Below are positions 1 through 7,726 of a stretch of 64,000 nt of DNA, one piece after another. The stretch is from Zavarzinella sp. GTDB lineage: Bacteria > Planctomycetota > Planctomycetia > Gemmatales > Gemmataceae. The notes beneath the pieces were generated by a model, which saw nothing but the letters and a program-made list of their open reading frames with translations, made no database searches and had not been told where the DNA came from. Every line of letters begins with the position of its first letter. Within the stretch, counting starts at the first letter, position 1. A program made the translations under genes and the position numbers. The stretch covers positions 62,001-126,000 of the forward strand of contig JAWKTI010000005.1 in NCBI GenBank assembly GCA_041399155.1. Reading direction: 5' to 3'.

Positions 1-762
1 CACCCGATTGCCACGCTGGCGACAGGCCAAAATCGCTTCAACGGTGGCTTCCGGTACTTCGCACCATTCGTGGTGCATCTGGAATTTTTCCGGCTCATCG
101 CGATCGACGCTGGCAAAGGTACCAATTCCTACGTGCAGGGTGACCGATGTAGTGCCCACGCCCATCGCACGCAACTGGGCCAGCAACTCCGTGGTAAAGT
201 GCAGCCCCGCTGTCGGTGCGGCCACGGAACCTGGTTCGCGGGCGTAAACCGTCTGGTAACGCTCCTCGTCTTCGGCGTTGGCGATCCCCTTGCGAATGTA
301 AGGTGGCAGTGGGATGTGCCCGACGGCAAGCAGAATGTTCCACGCCGGGCCGGGCGGGGTTGGTTTCACAATCCAGTGGCCGTTGTTTCGCCCCACCAAT
401 TCCAGTTCATAGTGGGAATTGTGCAGCTCGATTTTTTCCCCAAGTTCTGGCTTGCCACGGGTTTGCGCCAAAATCTCCCAGGTGCCGTCGGCGTTTTCGT
501 GCAGAAAAAGCCCTTCCCACTTGCCACCGGTTTTGGCCCGTCGCCCCAGAATCCGTGCAGGCACCACGCGGGAGGTATTCATGACGAGCAGATCGCCAGA
601 ACGCAGCACGCTGGGAAGATCGTTGAAGGTAAGGTGGCGAAAATTCTGCCCACCGGGTACCACAGGGAGCAGTTTGGAATGATCGCGGTGCTCCGCAGGG
701 AACTGGGCAATCCGCCCCATGGGAAGTTCGTAATCCAGTTGATCGAGGATCTGATGATTCAT
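1..762 (-). CDS. queA: tRNA preQ1(34) S-adenosylmethionine ribosyltransferase-isomerase, 3' end off the window
   Basis: Cytoplasmic enzyme of queuosine synthesis: it moves the ribosyl part of S-adenosylmethionine onto preQ1 at the wobble base of tRNAs with GUN anticodons, giving epoxyqueuosine. The reading frame starts at the ATG complementary to 760-762 and runs open for 254 codons to base 1, so roughly the last quarter of a normal 340-350 residue protein is missing. Family signatures are clear: MNTSRVVPARILGRR near residue 60, PLPPYIRKG near 160, AAPTAGLHFTTELL near 187, and FQMHHEWCEVP near the visible end. It is transcribed away from the ATP-grasp gene, with about 120 bp between the two starts. 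Identification is confident. Confidence 0.95.
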   Translation of the reverse strand, partial: MNHQILDQLDYELPMGRIAQFPAEHRDHSKLLPVVPGGQNFRHLTFNDLPSVLRSGDLLVMNTSRVVPARILGRRAKTGGKWEGLFLHENADGTWEILAQTRGKPELGEKIELHNSHYELELVGRNNGHWIVKPTPPGPAWNILLAVGHIPLPPYIRKGIANAEDEERYQTVYAREPGSVAAPTAGLHFTTELLAQLRAMGVGTTSVTLHVGIGTFASVDRDEPEKFQMHHEWCEVPEATVEAILACRQRGNRV

Positions 763-885
763 GGGGATATTGTAAGAAAGCACAAATGGTGGGAAAATCG
801 CCGTGACTCGAATCTTTTCTGGAATAGAGTACCTGAAACATTGTATTTCATTCTTCAGGCAAGATGCTCGAGGTCAGGATTTTTA

Positions 886-1674
886 ATGGAGAAAAAGTAC
901 AAAACGAAATGTGCATTGGTACAAGTTGAAATCCCCAATCGACCAATTATAGAAGCCAGTGCATTACTTGAAGTGTTACCCAAACGAGAGATTTCTGTCG
1001 GGACATTTTCGAAAAAGCAACTTTACCGTGGACATATTACACTCAACCCAACGACACTGATTGCTGGCAACATGGATGTTGTTCCCTGGGCGTTAAAGCG
1101 ACTTAATTGTGATGGTCCGTTCCTGACATCGTATCCAACTGGTCTGGCTGAATTCTATGGCAGACAACTTTCAGTATCAACTCTTGAGGAGGTTCGAAGA
1201 CGCGTTGAATATGATGGGCGACCATTGTTTGTGAAACCTCTTCATCCTTTCAAGAGATTTAATGGATTTGTCTATGAATCTCGCACAGATGATGCGAATT
1301 TTCACGGGGCATCATATCGAATGCCTGTATATGTTTCACAAGTAGTCCATTTTGTCTCCGAATTTCGCGTTTATATCGCACACACCAGCATTGTCGGCAT
1401 TACACCTTATGCAGGGCATTCCGTTTTCCCACCCACAAACTGGCTCAAGCAAATTCTTAATGCTTTGCAAGAATCGAAAGAACTCAGTGCTGGTTGCAGT
1501 ATCGATGTAGGGCTCATGAATGATGGCACCTGGGTAGTGGTTGAATGCAACGACGGTTTTGCTCTTGGTCAATACCCAGGCCTATCCTCTGATTCTTATG
1601 CAGATGTGATTATTGCAAGGTGGGAAGAACTGATGAAGATGGCTGACAGGACTAACAATCAGCTACCCACCTGA
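886..1674 (+). CDS. ATP-grasp domain protein (R2K-like), 262 aa
   Basis: An open frame extends upstream to base 70, but everything before 886 is antisense to queA. The ATG at 886, with AGGT about 12 bases upstream, gives a complete 262-residue protein. Visible features are GRPLFVKPLHPFKRFNG near residue 112 (a lysine-containing nucleotide-binding strand), SEFRVYIAH near 157, and VVVECNDGFALGQY near 238, where the E-x-N pair fits the metal-binding end of an ATP-grasp fold. This pattern resembles the R2K group of ATP-grasp proteins, which are thought to ligate or modify peptides or proteins; the substrate here is unknown. No partner gene lies beside it. Confidence 0.7.
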   Translation: MEKKYKTKCALVQVEIPNRPIIEASALLEVLPKREISVGTFSKKQLYRGHITLNPTTLIAGNMDVVPWALKRLNCDGPFLTSYPTGLAEFYGRQLSVSTLEEVRRRVEYDGRPLFVKPLHPFKRFNGFVYESRTDDANFHGASYRMPVYVSQVVHFVSEFRVYIAHTSIVGITPYAGHSVFPPTNWLKQILNALQESKELSAGCSIDVGLMNDGTWVVVECNDGFALGQYPGLSSDSYADVIIARWEELMKMADRTNNQLPT

Positions 1675-1701
1675 TGCGATTTCACGATTGTTGTGGGGTG
1701 C

Positions 1702-2493
1702 CTATTTCCAATCTGCAATTCCCACCACCTGACGAAAATAGTGGTGTTTGCGGTCTGCTTCTGGGCAGGGAGCCAGCCGCCATTCCCAGGTGGGGCCGAA
1801 TCGGGGTAGTTTCAACCCGAAAAACAGGTCACGTTTTTCCACCACCTGATTCAGCAGGTTATACTTGGTGCGTTCATAATCGGTGATCAATGAGACGCAC
1901 CCTGGCAACGCACTCAAGTATTCCAGATGATCCTTGATCAACTGCTTGGCCATTTCTTCCAGTTCTGCCTTGGTGTGGCAATGCCATTTTCGCAGATAAT
2001 CCATTGGCATGCACGGCAATTGAGACAACAGGTTGAGTGAAACGGTGTAATCCAGTTCTTTGTCATCGAGCAACCACTGTGGTTGATCAACGGGGATAAT
2101 CTGATTAGGACGGGTAGCGACGCGGTAGATTCCTTTCAGTGAATTGGTGACATCGTGGTTGACTCGCCGTACATTGGGGAATTGACGCACTACCCAGCGA
2201 CTGGAAAGCGGATGAACCACATCGACCAGTAGTACCTGCTGGAATTTCTGTGCCAGCATCTTTAAGGGGACATCATGGATCAACCCGGCCCCAAATATCA
2301 CCGCTTTGCGAAACTGCTGGCACCGCCCAACCCCTTCAGTAATCACATCATGGCAGCGTTCGATGTGGTGCTGCCATTCGTGGCCGACCCGTTGAAAACG
2401 TCTGCGTATCCCACCCACTTCAGCGAGGTAACCCATTTTTCGCAAATAACGTGGGCATGGCGTGAATAAATATTCGAGTAATATGTTCCACAT
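1702..2493 (-). CDS. Hypothetical protein with SAM-methyltransferase-like Rossmann motif, 263 aa
   Basis: The N-terminus has the conserved-looking stretch LLEYLFTPCPRYLRKMGYL, followed by AVIFGAGLIHDVPLKML and VLLVDVVHPLSSR. The latter two match motif I and the acidic end of strand 2 in SAM-dependent methyltransferase folds. LDYTVSLNLLSQLPCMPMD near residue 150 sits where such enzymes have motif IV. I recognise the general pattern from bacterial proteins without assigned function and cannot name a substrate. Start chosen at the ATG complementary to 2491-2493; a GTG seven codons upstream (2514) is possible. Convergent with the ATP-grasp gene. Confidence 0.6.
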   Translation of the reverse strand: MWNILLEYLFTPCPRYLRKMGYLAEVGGIRRRFQRVGHEWQHHIERCHDVITEGVGRCQQFRKAVIFGAGLIHDVPLKMLAQKFQQVLLVDVVHPLSSRWVVRQFPNVRRVNHDVTNSLKGIYRVATRPNQIIPVDQPQWLLDDKELDYTVSLNLLSQLPCMPMDYLRKWHCHTKAELEEMAKQLIKDHLEYLSALPGCVSLITDYERTKYNLLNQVVEKRDLFFGLKLPRFGPTWEWRLAPCPEADRKHHYFRQVVGIADWK

Positions 2494-2625
2494 AAACCAT
2501 TCAACGATCGCCACTATTCTTCGTTGTTTTACAGAATTGAAAGGAATGGTAGTTTCCTACTGTACGGGAATTGTGAGAACCTCTGGCATTCGATTATTGA
2601 ACCCCACCCCAGCTATGCCCCTCTC

Positions 2626-3114
2626 CTAGGTTCTGTTGATGAATGAACGGCATTTGATGAACGTAGCAGCCAGATGAATGAAGCTCAGAAAGCAGTCTGA
2701 CAGTTTGTCGTATCGAGTTGCAATTCTTCGAAATTGCTTCAATTTATTAAAGAATCTTTCTATTTTGTTCCGGCTTTTGTAAGCTTCTTCGTCGATTGGC
2801 CATTCTTCCTTCGCATTTGATTTGTTTGGGATATGTACTGGAATATCCCCTTCTTCGATCACTTTTGATCGGATACTATCGCTATCATAAGCTTTATCTG
2901 CAACAACTTCCTCAATATCAGGAACTTGTATGATGCTTTCATCAAACAGATTGTCGAATTCAGGTGCATCTCCAGATTGTCCAGGAGTTACTTCCACTGC
3001 GATTAACGTGTTTTCGTCAAGACATGCAACGTGAATCTTCGTACTCAATCCCCCTCTACTTCTCCCAAGATCCTGATCATCGTCATCACCAGTTTTTTGC
3101 CGTGCCAGCAGCAT
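2626..3114 (-). CDS. IS5-family transposase, catalytic C-terminal frame (orfB)
   Basis: 162 residues from the first ATG in the frame, though it is normally made as a fusion with orfA. DLGRSRGGLSTKIH, VVADKAYDSD (second Asp) and RNKIERFFNKLKQFRRIATRYDK (catalytic Glu) complete the DDE site. The stop codon TAG uses the terminal CTAG at the element boundary, so the protein ends exactly at the end of the insertion sequence. Both frames are otherwise undamaged, so the element may still be active. Confidence 0.85.
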   Translation of the reverse strand: MLLARQKTGDDDDQDLGRSRGGLSTKIHVACLDENTLIAVEVTPGQSGDAPEFDNLFDESIIQVPDIEEVVADKAYDSDSIRSKVIEEGDIPVHIPNKSNAKEEWPIDEEAYKSRNKIERFFNKLKQFRRIATRYDKLSDCFLSFIHLAATFIKCRSFINRT

Positions 3115-3505
3115 GTTGATGTGCTCGAACTACTGAGCTATCGATGAATATTCGTTTGATGTTTTCCAGTGGTGTATCTTTCGGCATGTCCTCAAAAAGT
3201 CGCTGAAAAACATTGTTTTCACGCCAACGTTTGAACCGCTGATAAACTGCATTCCAGTCGCCAAATCTTGAAGGTAAATCTCTCCAAGGAAGCCCAGTTC
3301 TGATAAGAAATAACAGTGCCTCAAAGAACATAAGATCAGTAAGTTTTGGCTTTGCACCAGCAGCGGATCTCTTGGCTCGTTCGACCAATGGCCTAAAAAT
3401 TGCCCAAATTTTGGGTGTAAGCATTGCTCTCATGATGCGCCTGTCTTGACGTTAAGTGCCTGTAATAAAAGGGTTTAGAAAGAAACTCCGATTCGTCAAC
3501 ACGCC
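2630..3505 (-). mobile_element. IS5-family (IS427-group-like) insertion sequence
   Basis: About 0.88 kb. The ends are imperfect inverted repeats: GGTTCTGTTGATGAAT reading in from 2629 and GGGCGTGTTGACGAAT reading in from 3506 on the other strand (12 of 16 identical). Each end is bounded by CTAG (2626-2629 and 3506-3509), matching the CTAG/TNA targets known for this group. The two overlapping transposase frames fill the element. It separates the Rossmann-like gene from the cassette array. Confidence 0.8.
3086..3433 (-). CDS. IS5-family transposase, N-terminal frame (orfA)
   Basis: 115 residues. The N-terminal part (LTDLMFFEALLFLIRTGLPW, RFGDWNAVYQRFKRW) is the DUF4096-type DNA-binding region of IS5/IS427 transposases. 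IFIDSSVVRAHQH carries the first catalytic aspartate of the DDE triad. The frame ends just after a run of six A (coding strand) within the 29-bp overlap with orfB. In this group a ribosomal frameshift joins the two frames; here orfB lies in the +1 (equivalently -2) frame. Start is the ATG complementary to 3431-3433. Confidence 0.85.
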   Translation of the reverse strand: MRAMLTPKIWAIFRPLVERAKRSAAGAKPKLTDLMFFEALLFLIRTGLPWRDLPSRFGDWNAVYQRFKRWRENNVFQRLFEDMPKDTPLENIKRIFIDSSVVRAHQHAAGTAKNW

Positions 3506-3510
3506 CTAGT

Positions 3511-3873
3511 AGAAGTGAAGAAAACAATTGAGGACAGGAATGACCGCGGTCCCAGGTTATAGTTGGCCGACGGTGTTCGCCGTGGTTGTTTTTGCCTTTA
3601 TCGCCCGCAGCGCAAACGAGGGAGTTTCTTTTTCAAGATTGACCGCAAAGTCGCAAAGAAATATCCAACCGTCATTTCCCACAAGCGGTATATCCAGGGC
3701 GAGAATTGGCATTCAAGCCAGCCCAGCAAATGCGAAAAAGACTGGATTCCCGCCTTCGCGGGAATGACGGTTGGTGCTCGACCGTCTCAAGGCAGGAAAA
3801 GAGATTCACTGTCATTGACAAATTGTTCCTGTTTTTCATTGCATTTATCTCATCAGAGATTATTCTGAATTCA
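3511..3873. other. Non-coding stretch between the IS5 element and the cassette array
   Basis: About 360 bp with no convincing gene on either strand. It contains one strong palindrome (listed separately) and low-complexity fragments. The short open frames here have no start signal or recognisable composition. Confidence 0.5.
3742..3770. repeat. dRS3-like intergenic palindrome
   Basis: ATTCCCGC, a four-base loop CTTC, then GCGGGAAT (3746-3765) form a perfect 8-bp stem inside the longer form CTGGATTCC...GGAATGACGG. The same motif is a very common dispersed palindrome in Proteobacteria (dRS3 of Neisseria has ATTCCC-N8-GGGAAT). Only one copy is seen in this window. Confidence 0.7.
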
Positions 3874-3961
3874 GTTGCGGCCGCATGTGGCCAAAGTGAG
3901 CGATTGGAGCAGGAATCGCTTCGTATCCACTCCGCGACTCAGCTCAATCGCGAAATTCGTT
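3874..3961 (+). repeat. 125-bp inverted-repeat element, copy A (left part missing)
   Basis: Matches the consensus from its first internal hairpin through GCGATTGGAGCAGGAATCGC to the terminal TCGCG...CG|TT boundary. The first terminal repeat is absent. It runs into GTTAGGG (3959-3965), followed six bases later by the start of the next gene. Confidence 0.75.
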
Positions 3962-3970
3962 AGGGAATCC

Positions 3971-4309
3971 ATGAACACCATCCATACAGAACAACTAAGT
4001 GCCAGGATGGCAGAACTGGATACAGACGCTCTCAATGCCATGTTGGACCAGCGTGACGGGGCGGAGTTCGAGTCGGTCTGGAATGAGATTTTCTACTCTT
4101 TAGCACCACTAAAACACTCTCCAATAACCGATACGGTTTTCCTGTCTATCTCAGATGCCACCCAACAACATGAGATCTGCTCATACATCGCTGATGACCT
4201 TAATCTGATATTTGCTGCAGAGGAGAAAGGCATTGAGAATAAGTTCCTGTCCTGGCTCAAGGATGAGTACGTAAGGGGCCGATTCCCTCACACCCTGCCA
4301 AATGCCTAA
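3971..4309 (+). CDS. Hypothetical cassette protein, 112 aa
   Basis: No family recognised. The protein is acidic and mostly helical in appearance (LSARMAELDTDALNAMLDQR, then EFESVWNEIFYSLAPL), with no signal peptide or membrane segment. The start is the ATG six bases after the GTTAGGG core of repeat copy A, the position expected for an integron cassette gene. An upstream extension of the frame to 3875 reads through the repeat and is rejected. The stop at 4307-4309 is followed by about 50 bp and then repeat copy B in the same orientation. Confidence 0.6.
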   Translation: MNTIHTEQLSARMAELDTDALNAMLDQRDGAEFESVWNEIFYSLAPLKHSPITDTVFLSISDATQQHEICSYIADDLNLIFAAEEKGIENKFLSWLKDEYVRGRFPHTLPNA

Positions 4310-4360
4310 GAAGTCACTCGAGATGTTACCCGCACCACACAATTTGTTAGAGGAGCTAGC

Positions 4361-4484
4361 CTTAACGGATTCGCTATAGAGCATATATATTAACGGTGAC
4401 GGCTGCAGGTGGCCTAAGTGAGCGATTGGAGCAGGAATCGCTTTGTATCCACTCCACACCCTCTGCTCCATTGCTGAACTCGTT
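4361..4484 (+). repeat. 125-bp inverted-repeat element, copy B (diverged)
   Basis: Begins CTTAACGGATTCGC and ends GCTGAACTCGTT. The two internal hairpins are kept but the terminal repeats have diverged. The orientation matches the flanking cassette genes. Confidence 0.75.
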
Positions 4485-4553
4485 CGCTTGCGGACGACGG
4501 TGGAGTAGGAGAGCCAGTGGTTATCACGGCCTTCAGCAGCAGAGATCGAGGCA

Positions 4554-5069
4554 ATGGTAGATTGGGTAAAGCAGCAGGTCGAGTTTCTCCGTTCCTTGCA
4601 AGGTTGGACCATTGTCGCTTGGTCCGGCGTCGAGATGGCAGTGCGTGAAGTTGGCCTCGACGGGCTGCCACAATGGCACGACCCGGCGGTTTCGTCCCTG
4701 CAGTTGGATCGCGTGGATATGCTGCTATCGGGGGGTCAAGTTGCGACGATCGCCACGTATCTGAACTATGTCACTTGGGGGCTTTGCCGCAGGGACAATT
4801 TGCCTCCTTCCAAGTTGGCGAATGGGGAGCCGGGTTGCATCTTCCGAAACCGCAGACTTGTGGAATTGCCGCCAGGTGAAATCAGCGATGTGGACGTTGG
4901 GATGGACGTTGGCGGAGACATCGCCAGTGTGAGATTGAGCGTGGGCAGAGAGGACGTATTGCTACAGGCCGGTGAGATATACGAGGATAATGACGGATCG
5001 CTCCGGGTTGTGCCGATGGACGAGTGTGTCCTGGTAGATGTAGGCTGTCGCAGCCGAACCGGCGGCTGA
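4554..5069 (+). CDS. Hypothetical cassette protein, 171 aa
   Basis: No family recognised. Soluble, with tryptophans near the N-terminus (VDWVKQQVEFLRSLQGWTIV) and a C-terminal half rich in Asp, Val and Gly. Start ATG at 4554, about 70 bp after the GTT end of repeat copy B. The following 90 bp hold no clear attC site. An immunity or antitoxin role is common for such cassette genes, but nothing in the sequence shows it. Confidence 0.55.
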   Translation: MVDWVKQQVEFLRSLQGWTIVAWSGVEMAVREVGLDGLPQWHDPAVSSLQLDRVDMLLSGGQVATIATYLNYVTWGLCRRDNLPPSKLANGEPGCIFRNRRLVELPPGEISDVDVGMDVGGDIASVRLSVGREDVLLQAGEIYEDNDGSLRVVPMDECVLVDVGCRSRTGG

Positions 5070-5159
5070 AGTGGACAGGTGACCCCGCGAATAAAATGAT
5101 GTTGCAGGTAGCTTCCGCAGGCGGCAACTGAGCCAAATTACTTTCGGCAAGGGAAGACG

Positions 5160-5432
5160 ATGTTAACACTCAAAGGTGCATGGCTCCAAGTGTTCCTCGA
5201 AATCCGTCGGAAGTATGGATTTCGGCAGGGTTGGAATGAGTTGGTGATCATAGATGAGCAAGTGTTTGAGGTATTTCCGTACACGACGCGCGGATGCCTC
5301 GCCGGGATACCACAGTACACCATCGGAGGAAACAGTCCCATTTTCATCGATCGATACACTGGCGAGATGTCTCAGCCCGAGCTATCGGATCTGCTTTCCT
5401 CGCGGCTGAGCTTAGCCGTTAAGCCAACTTAA
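5160..5432 (+). CDS. Hypothetical cassette protein, 90 aa
   Basis: Small soluble protein without a recognised domain. The start is the ATG at 5160, preceded by AAGGGAAGA as a ribosome-binding site. Its stop codon TAA lies inside ACTTAAC, the first bases of repeat copy C, so the repeat supplies the end of the gene, as integron attC sites often do. Confidence 0.6.
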   Translation: MLTLKGAWLQVFLEIRRKYGFRQGWNELVIIDEQVFEVFPYTTRGCLAGIPQYTIGGNSPIFIDRYTGEMSQPELSDLLSSRLSLAVKPT

Positions 5433-5549
5433 CTGATCTGTGATAGAGCATATATTAAAGGTGGCGGTCGCAGGCGGCTGTAAGTAAGCGATTGGAGCAG
5501 GAATCGCTTTGTATCCACTTTCGCGACTCTGCTCAATCGCGGACCCGTT
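5427..5549 (+). repeat. 125-bp inverted-repeat element, copy C
   Basis: From ACTTAAC to AATCGCGGACCCGTT, 123 bp. The left terminal repeat is diverged and the right one matches the consensus. Same strand as the gene it terminates. Confidence 0.8.
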
Positions 5550-5587
5550 CGGCGGCGGCGGCTTTCGGAGTGGCGAATTTCCGGCTG

Positions 5588-5758
5588 ATGCGGGTTGATC
5601 CGCCCATGTGGGCGACGCAGCCGGACCTGAGCATCTTCCGCGTAACGGTCGCCGAGTACGCGGCCATTCAGCGGCACCGGGCCAAGCTCTTGCGGGTCGT
5701 CCACCGTGAGGTCGAGGCGTACCTGAACGACCCGCGGTTGGTATTCGACGGCGACTAG
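5588..5758 (+). CDS. Small hypothetical cassette protein, 56 aa
   Basis: MRVDPPMWATQPDLSIF onwards has an ordinary protein-like composition and ends FDGD before a TAG. The frame is open upstream through the repeat to 5492, but that part is repeat-derived; an in-frame GTG at 5571 is an alternative start. The 130 bp between its stop and repeat copy D show no further gene. It may be the remnant of a longer cassette gene. Confidence 0.4.
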   Translation: MRVDPPMWATQPDLSIFRVTVAEYAAIQRHRAKLLRVVHREVEAYLNDPRLVFDGD

Positions 5759-5885
5759 GAGGGGTTCCCGCACCGCCGACGGCTGACCTGAGAGTACTAC
5801 ATCGGCCACGAGCTATATGAGGCCCACTCCGATCCTGCGGTGTTCGTGGTCAGCGTCATGTGCCGTTGTCTGGAGCCGCCGAAGG

Positions 5886-5979
5886 CGAGTGGATACAAAG
5901 CGATTCCTGCTCCAAGCGCTTACTTAGGTTGCTTACGGCTGTCACCTTAACTATATGCTCAATCGCGGACCCGTTAAGC
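5886..5979 (-). repeat. 125-bp inverted-repeat element, copy D (one end missing)
   Basis: Carries the internal hairpins and the terminal AATCGCGGACCCGTTAAGC. The opposite terminal repeat is lost. The orientation is that of the minus-strand cassette gene that reads into it. Confidence 0.75.
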
Positions 5980-6641
5980 CGGCTGCAAGGAACGTGAAGT
6001 CTCGAAAAACCGTAATGCCGGCCCGGTCAAGAGCAAAGTCATGGTTCGGCACATTGAACGAGTTGGCCGTCCAAGAACTGCCAACGTAACAGTTGATGTC
6101 GAACGAGCAACGCGCCCCGCTTTGCGTGCTCCATTGCATCTGGTAAGACGAAGTGCCCAGGCAATTTCGTCACAGCAAGCCGACCACGTATGTGATACTG
6201 AATCTTCCCGCTGAGTTTCTTGAAGATGGGCCAATTGACACCATCCTGGTTCACAGGGCTCGTTTCCTCAAAATGCGAATACTCGGAGTATGCGATTTGA
6301 TTCTTCGTAATCCCGCCGAAATGGAAGGCGACGCTTCCTGGACCCCGAAAGACAAAGCGAAAAGTGTGGCCTTGGCAATACTCCGGTTTCAGGGCGATCC
6401 GTTCGATAATCGGTTCCGAAAACGCCGACGAACTCCATGGGCGAAGGTGCGTTGGCAAAACACTTTCGGGTGCCCGCCCTGGTTGGAAGGCTTGCTGCAC
6501 TTCACTCAAATCGGAGTATTTGCGAATTGGCTTTTCGTACTCGGAATCCAATTCATAAAGGCAACAATCCGTAGATTTGAACAAGAAATCGAGGATAGAA
6601 AGACAGTCTTTCGTGGTTGCGAAGAAAGCAAGCCTTGCCAT
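5951..6641 (-). pseudogene. Hypothetical cassette gene, probably frameshifted
   Basis: From the ATG complementary to 6639-6641 a 200-residue frame runs to 6039 (MARLAFFATTKDCLSILDFL at the N-terminus, TFRFVFRGPGSVAFHFGG in the middle). Near 6110-6140 the protein-like signal switches to another frame, which contains FDINCYVGSSWTANSFNVP and ALDRAGITVFRDFTFLAAG and ends in repeat copy D at 5951. The simplest reading is one gene of about 230 codons with a single frameshift near its 3' end. No function recognised. A real mutation and a sequencing error cannot be told apart here. Confidence 0.5.
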
Positions 6642-6667
6642 CGACTATACCCGAGTTGTTGTGCCGA

Positions 6668-6789
6668 AAGGTTCCGTGATTGAGCAGAATCGCGAAAGTT
6701 AATAAAAAGCAATTCCTACTCCAATCGCTCACTTCGGCCGCCTGCGGCCGTCAACCTTATTATATGCTTGATCGCGGACCCCGTTAAGC
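6668..6789 (-). repeat. 125-bp inverted-repeat element, copy E
   Basis: AAGGTTCCGTGATTGAGCAG at one end, GATCGCGGACCCCGTTAAGC at the other. Lies between a degenerate attC-like site and the start of the next minus-strand gene. Confidence 0.75.
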
Positions 6790-6800
6790 CGGCCAGACAG

Positions 6801-6885
6801 GCTAAACGACTACGTTCACCCACCGCCGGTGTAATGTACCATTTGACAAAGCGTTTTAGAGGTCGGTTGCAACGCTTTGTTATGC
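6801..6885 (-). other. attC-like cassette recombination site (degenerate)
   Basis: On the minus strand it begins GCATAAC (6885-6879), which contains the stop codon of the upstream gene, and continues AAAGCGTT...AACGCTTTG as paired arms. The far core site is poor (GTTTAGC), so this site is probably decayed. Confidence 0.5.
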
Positions 6886-7506
6886 AGTGTTCGGCGGGCG
6901 GGTCAAATGTGGAAGTTCAAGATAACCCTCAATTGGGCTGTTTACCAAGCAACTGTTGAGGCTGGAGGGAGGCACAAGCGATTCGGCAGCACAACCCCAG
7001 GCAACGAGTTGTGCTAATGCGGCGTCAACTGTTGCTACGAATGATCGATGAATTCGCGTAGATGGGTCCTGAATTGCGTAATCGTAATCCCACCCATATG
7101 CGTCCTCGGTATAGGCATCCAGATGGTCTATCAGCCGAAGTTCGTAGCCCTCTGCCCGAGGCATGATGTGTGCGAAGCGGGACATGCCTGGCTGAGATGA
7201 TGGAATCGCTGCAGCTAATTCATTGCCGTCTGATAGACGTGTAACTGGATCAGCTGAAGGACGATTGTCGCGCAGCCAAAGCTCGAATGCGCGTTCGACG
7301 TCATATCTCGCATCCGAGAGCATTACTTCCGCGACCGCGTAAGTTGTATGCGTCCGCTCGGAGAGGTTGGTGGCAAGTTGGCGGATAACTATATCGCGAG
7401 CAGCGTCTAAATCACCATTCGACTGCTTGAGCGAGTCGTTGCACAACTTGATCGGTGCCGGCAGGTCTCGGCGGAGAAGAGCCACGAGTTGAGTGTTAGT
7501 GGACAC
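6880..7506 (-). CDS. Cassette protein with EF-Ts-like TS-N/UBA N-terminus, 208 aa
   Basis: Residues 6-40 read LVALLRRDLPAPIKLCNDSL followed by KQSNGDLDAARDIV. This matches the TS-N (UBA-fold) start of elongation factor Ts, whose usual form is LR..TGAG..DCK.AL....GD...A. A second helix-rich stretch with DARYDVERAFELWLRDN follows. The rest (FAHIMPRAEGYELRLIDHLD) is unassigned. The start is a GTG 12 bases after the core site GTTATGC at the end of repeat copy F, and the stop TAA lies within GCATAAC of the downstream attC. TS-N modules bind protein partners, so a binding or regulatory role is possible, but that is inference. Confidence 0.6.
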   Translation of the reverse strand: MSTNTQLVALLRRDLPAPIKLCNDSLKQSNGDLDAARDIVIRQLATNLSERTHTTYAVAEVMLSDARYDVERAFELWLRDNRPSADPVTRLSDGNELAAAIPSSQPGMSRFAHIMPRAEGYELRLIDHLDAYTEDAYGWDYDYAIQDPSTRIHRSFVATVDAALAQLVAWGCAAESLVPPSSLNSCLVNSPIEGYLELPHLTRPPNTA

Positions 7507-7517
7507 GCTGCTTCACT

Positions 7518-7642
7518 GCATAACGGGGTCCGCGATTAAGCAGAGTCGCGGAGTGGATACGAAGCGATTCCTGCTCCAATCGCTGGTTAGGCAGCTTGCG
7601 GCCGTCACCTTTATTATATGCTTGATCGCGGACTCGTTAAGC
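7518..7642 (-). repeat. 125-bp inverted-repeat element, copy F (complete)
   Basis: Complete copy, 125 bp counting the GCATAAC and GTTAAGC cores. Terminal arms AACGGGGTCCGCGATTAAGC and GCTTGATCGCGGACTCGTT are inverted repeats. Inside are two hairpins, GCGATT...AATCGC and GGCAGCTTGCGGCC-type. It directly abuts the left arm of the attC site at 7650-7726. Confidence 0.85.
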
Positions 7643-7644
7643 CG

Positions 7645-7726
7645 GCTGCCCGCGGAAAGCAAGCTCCAAACCGACAACACCATCATATCGCGGGCGCAGC
7701 CGGTCAACTGCAGCCGGTGGTTAGCC
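7645..7726 (-). other. attC site joined to repeat copy F
   Basis: On the minus strand it begins GGCTAAC, which holds the stop of the upstream gene, then follows the same sequence as the sites at 8126 and 10210 (arms CCGGCTGCGCCCGCG and CGCGGGCAGCCGG). Its last 20 or so bases, including the GTTRRRY core, are replaced by repeat copy F starting GGCTTAAC. Confidence 0.7.

Noticed and set aside
70..885. Upstream 272 codons of a 534-codon plus-strand frame
   Set aside because: It is antisense to queA, whose minus-strand frame has clear family motifs; only the part from 886 is a gene.
7518..7642. The 125-bp repeats as simple MITE insertions into attC
   Set aside because: Not fully accepted: the missing attC arm is not found on the far side of copy F and no constant target duplication is visible, so the nature is left open.
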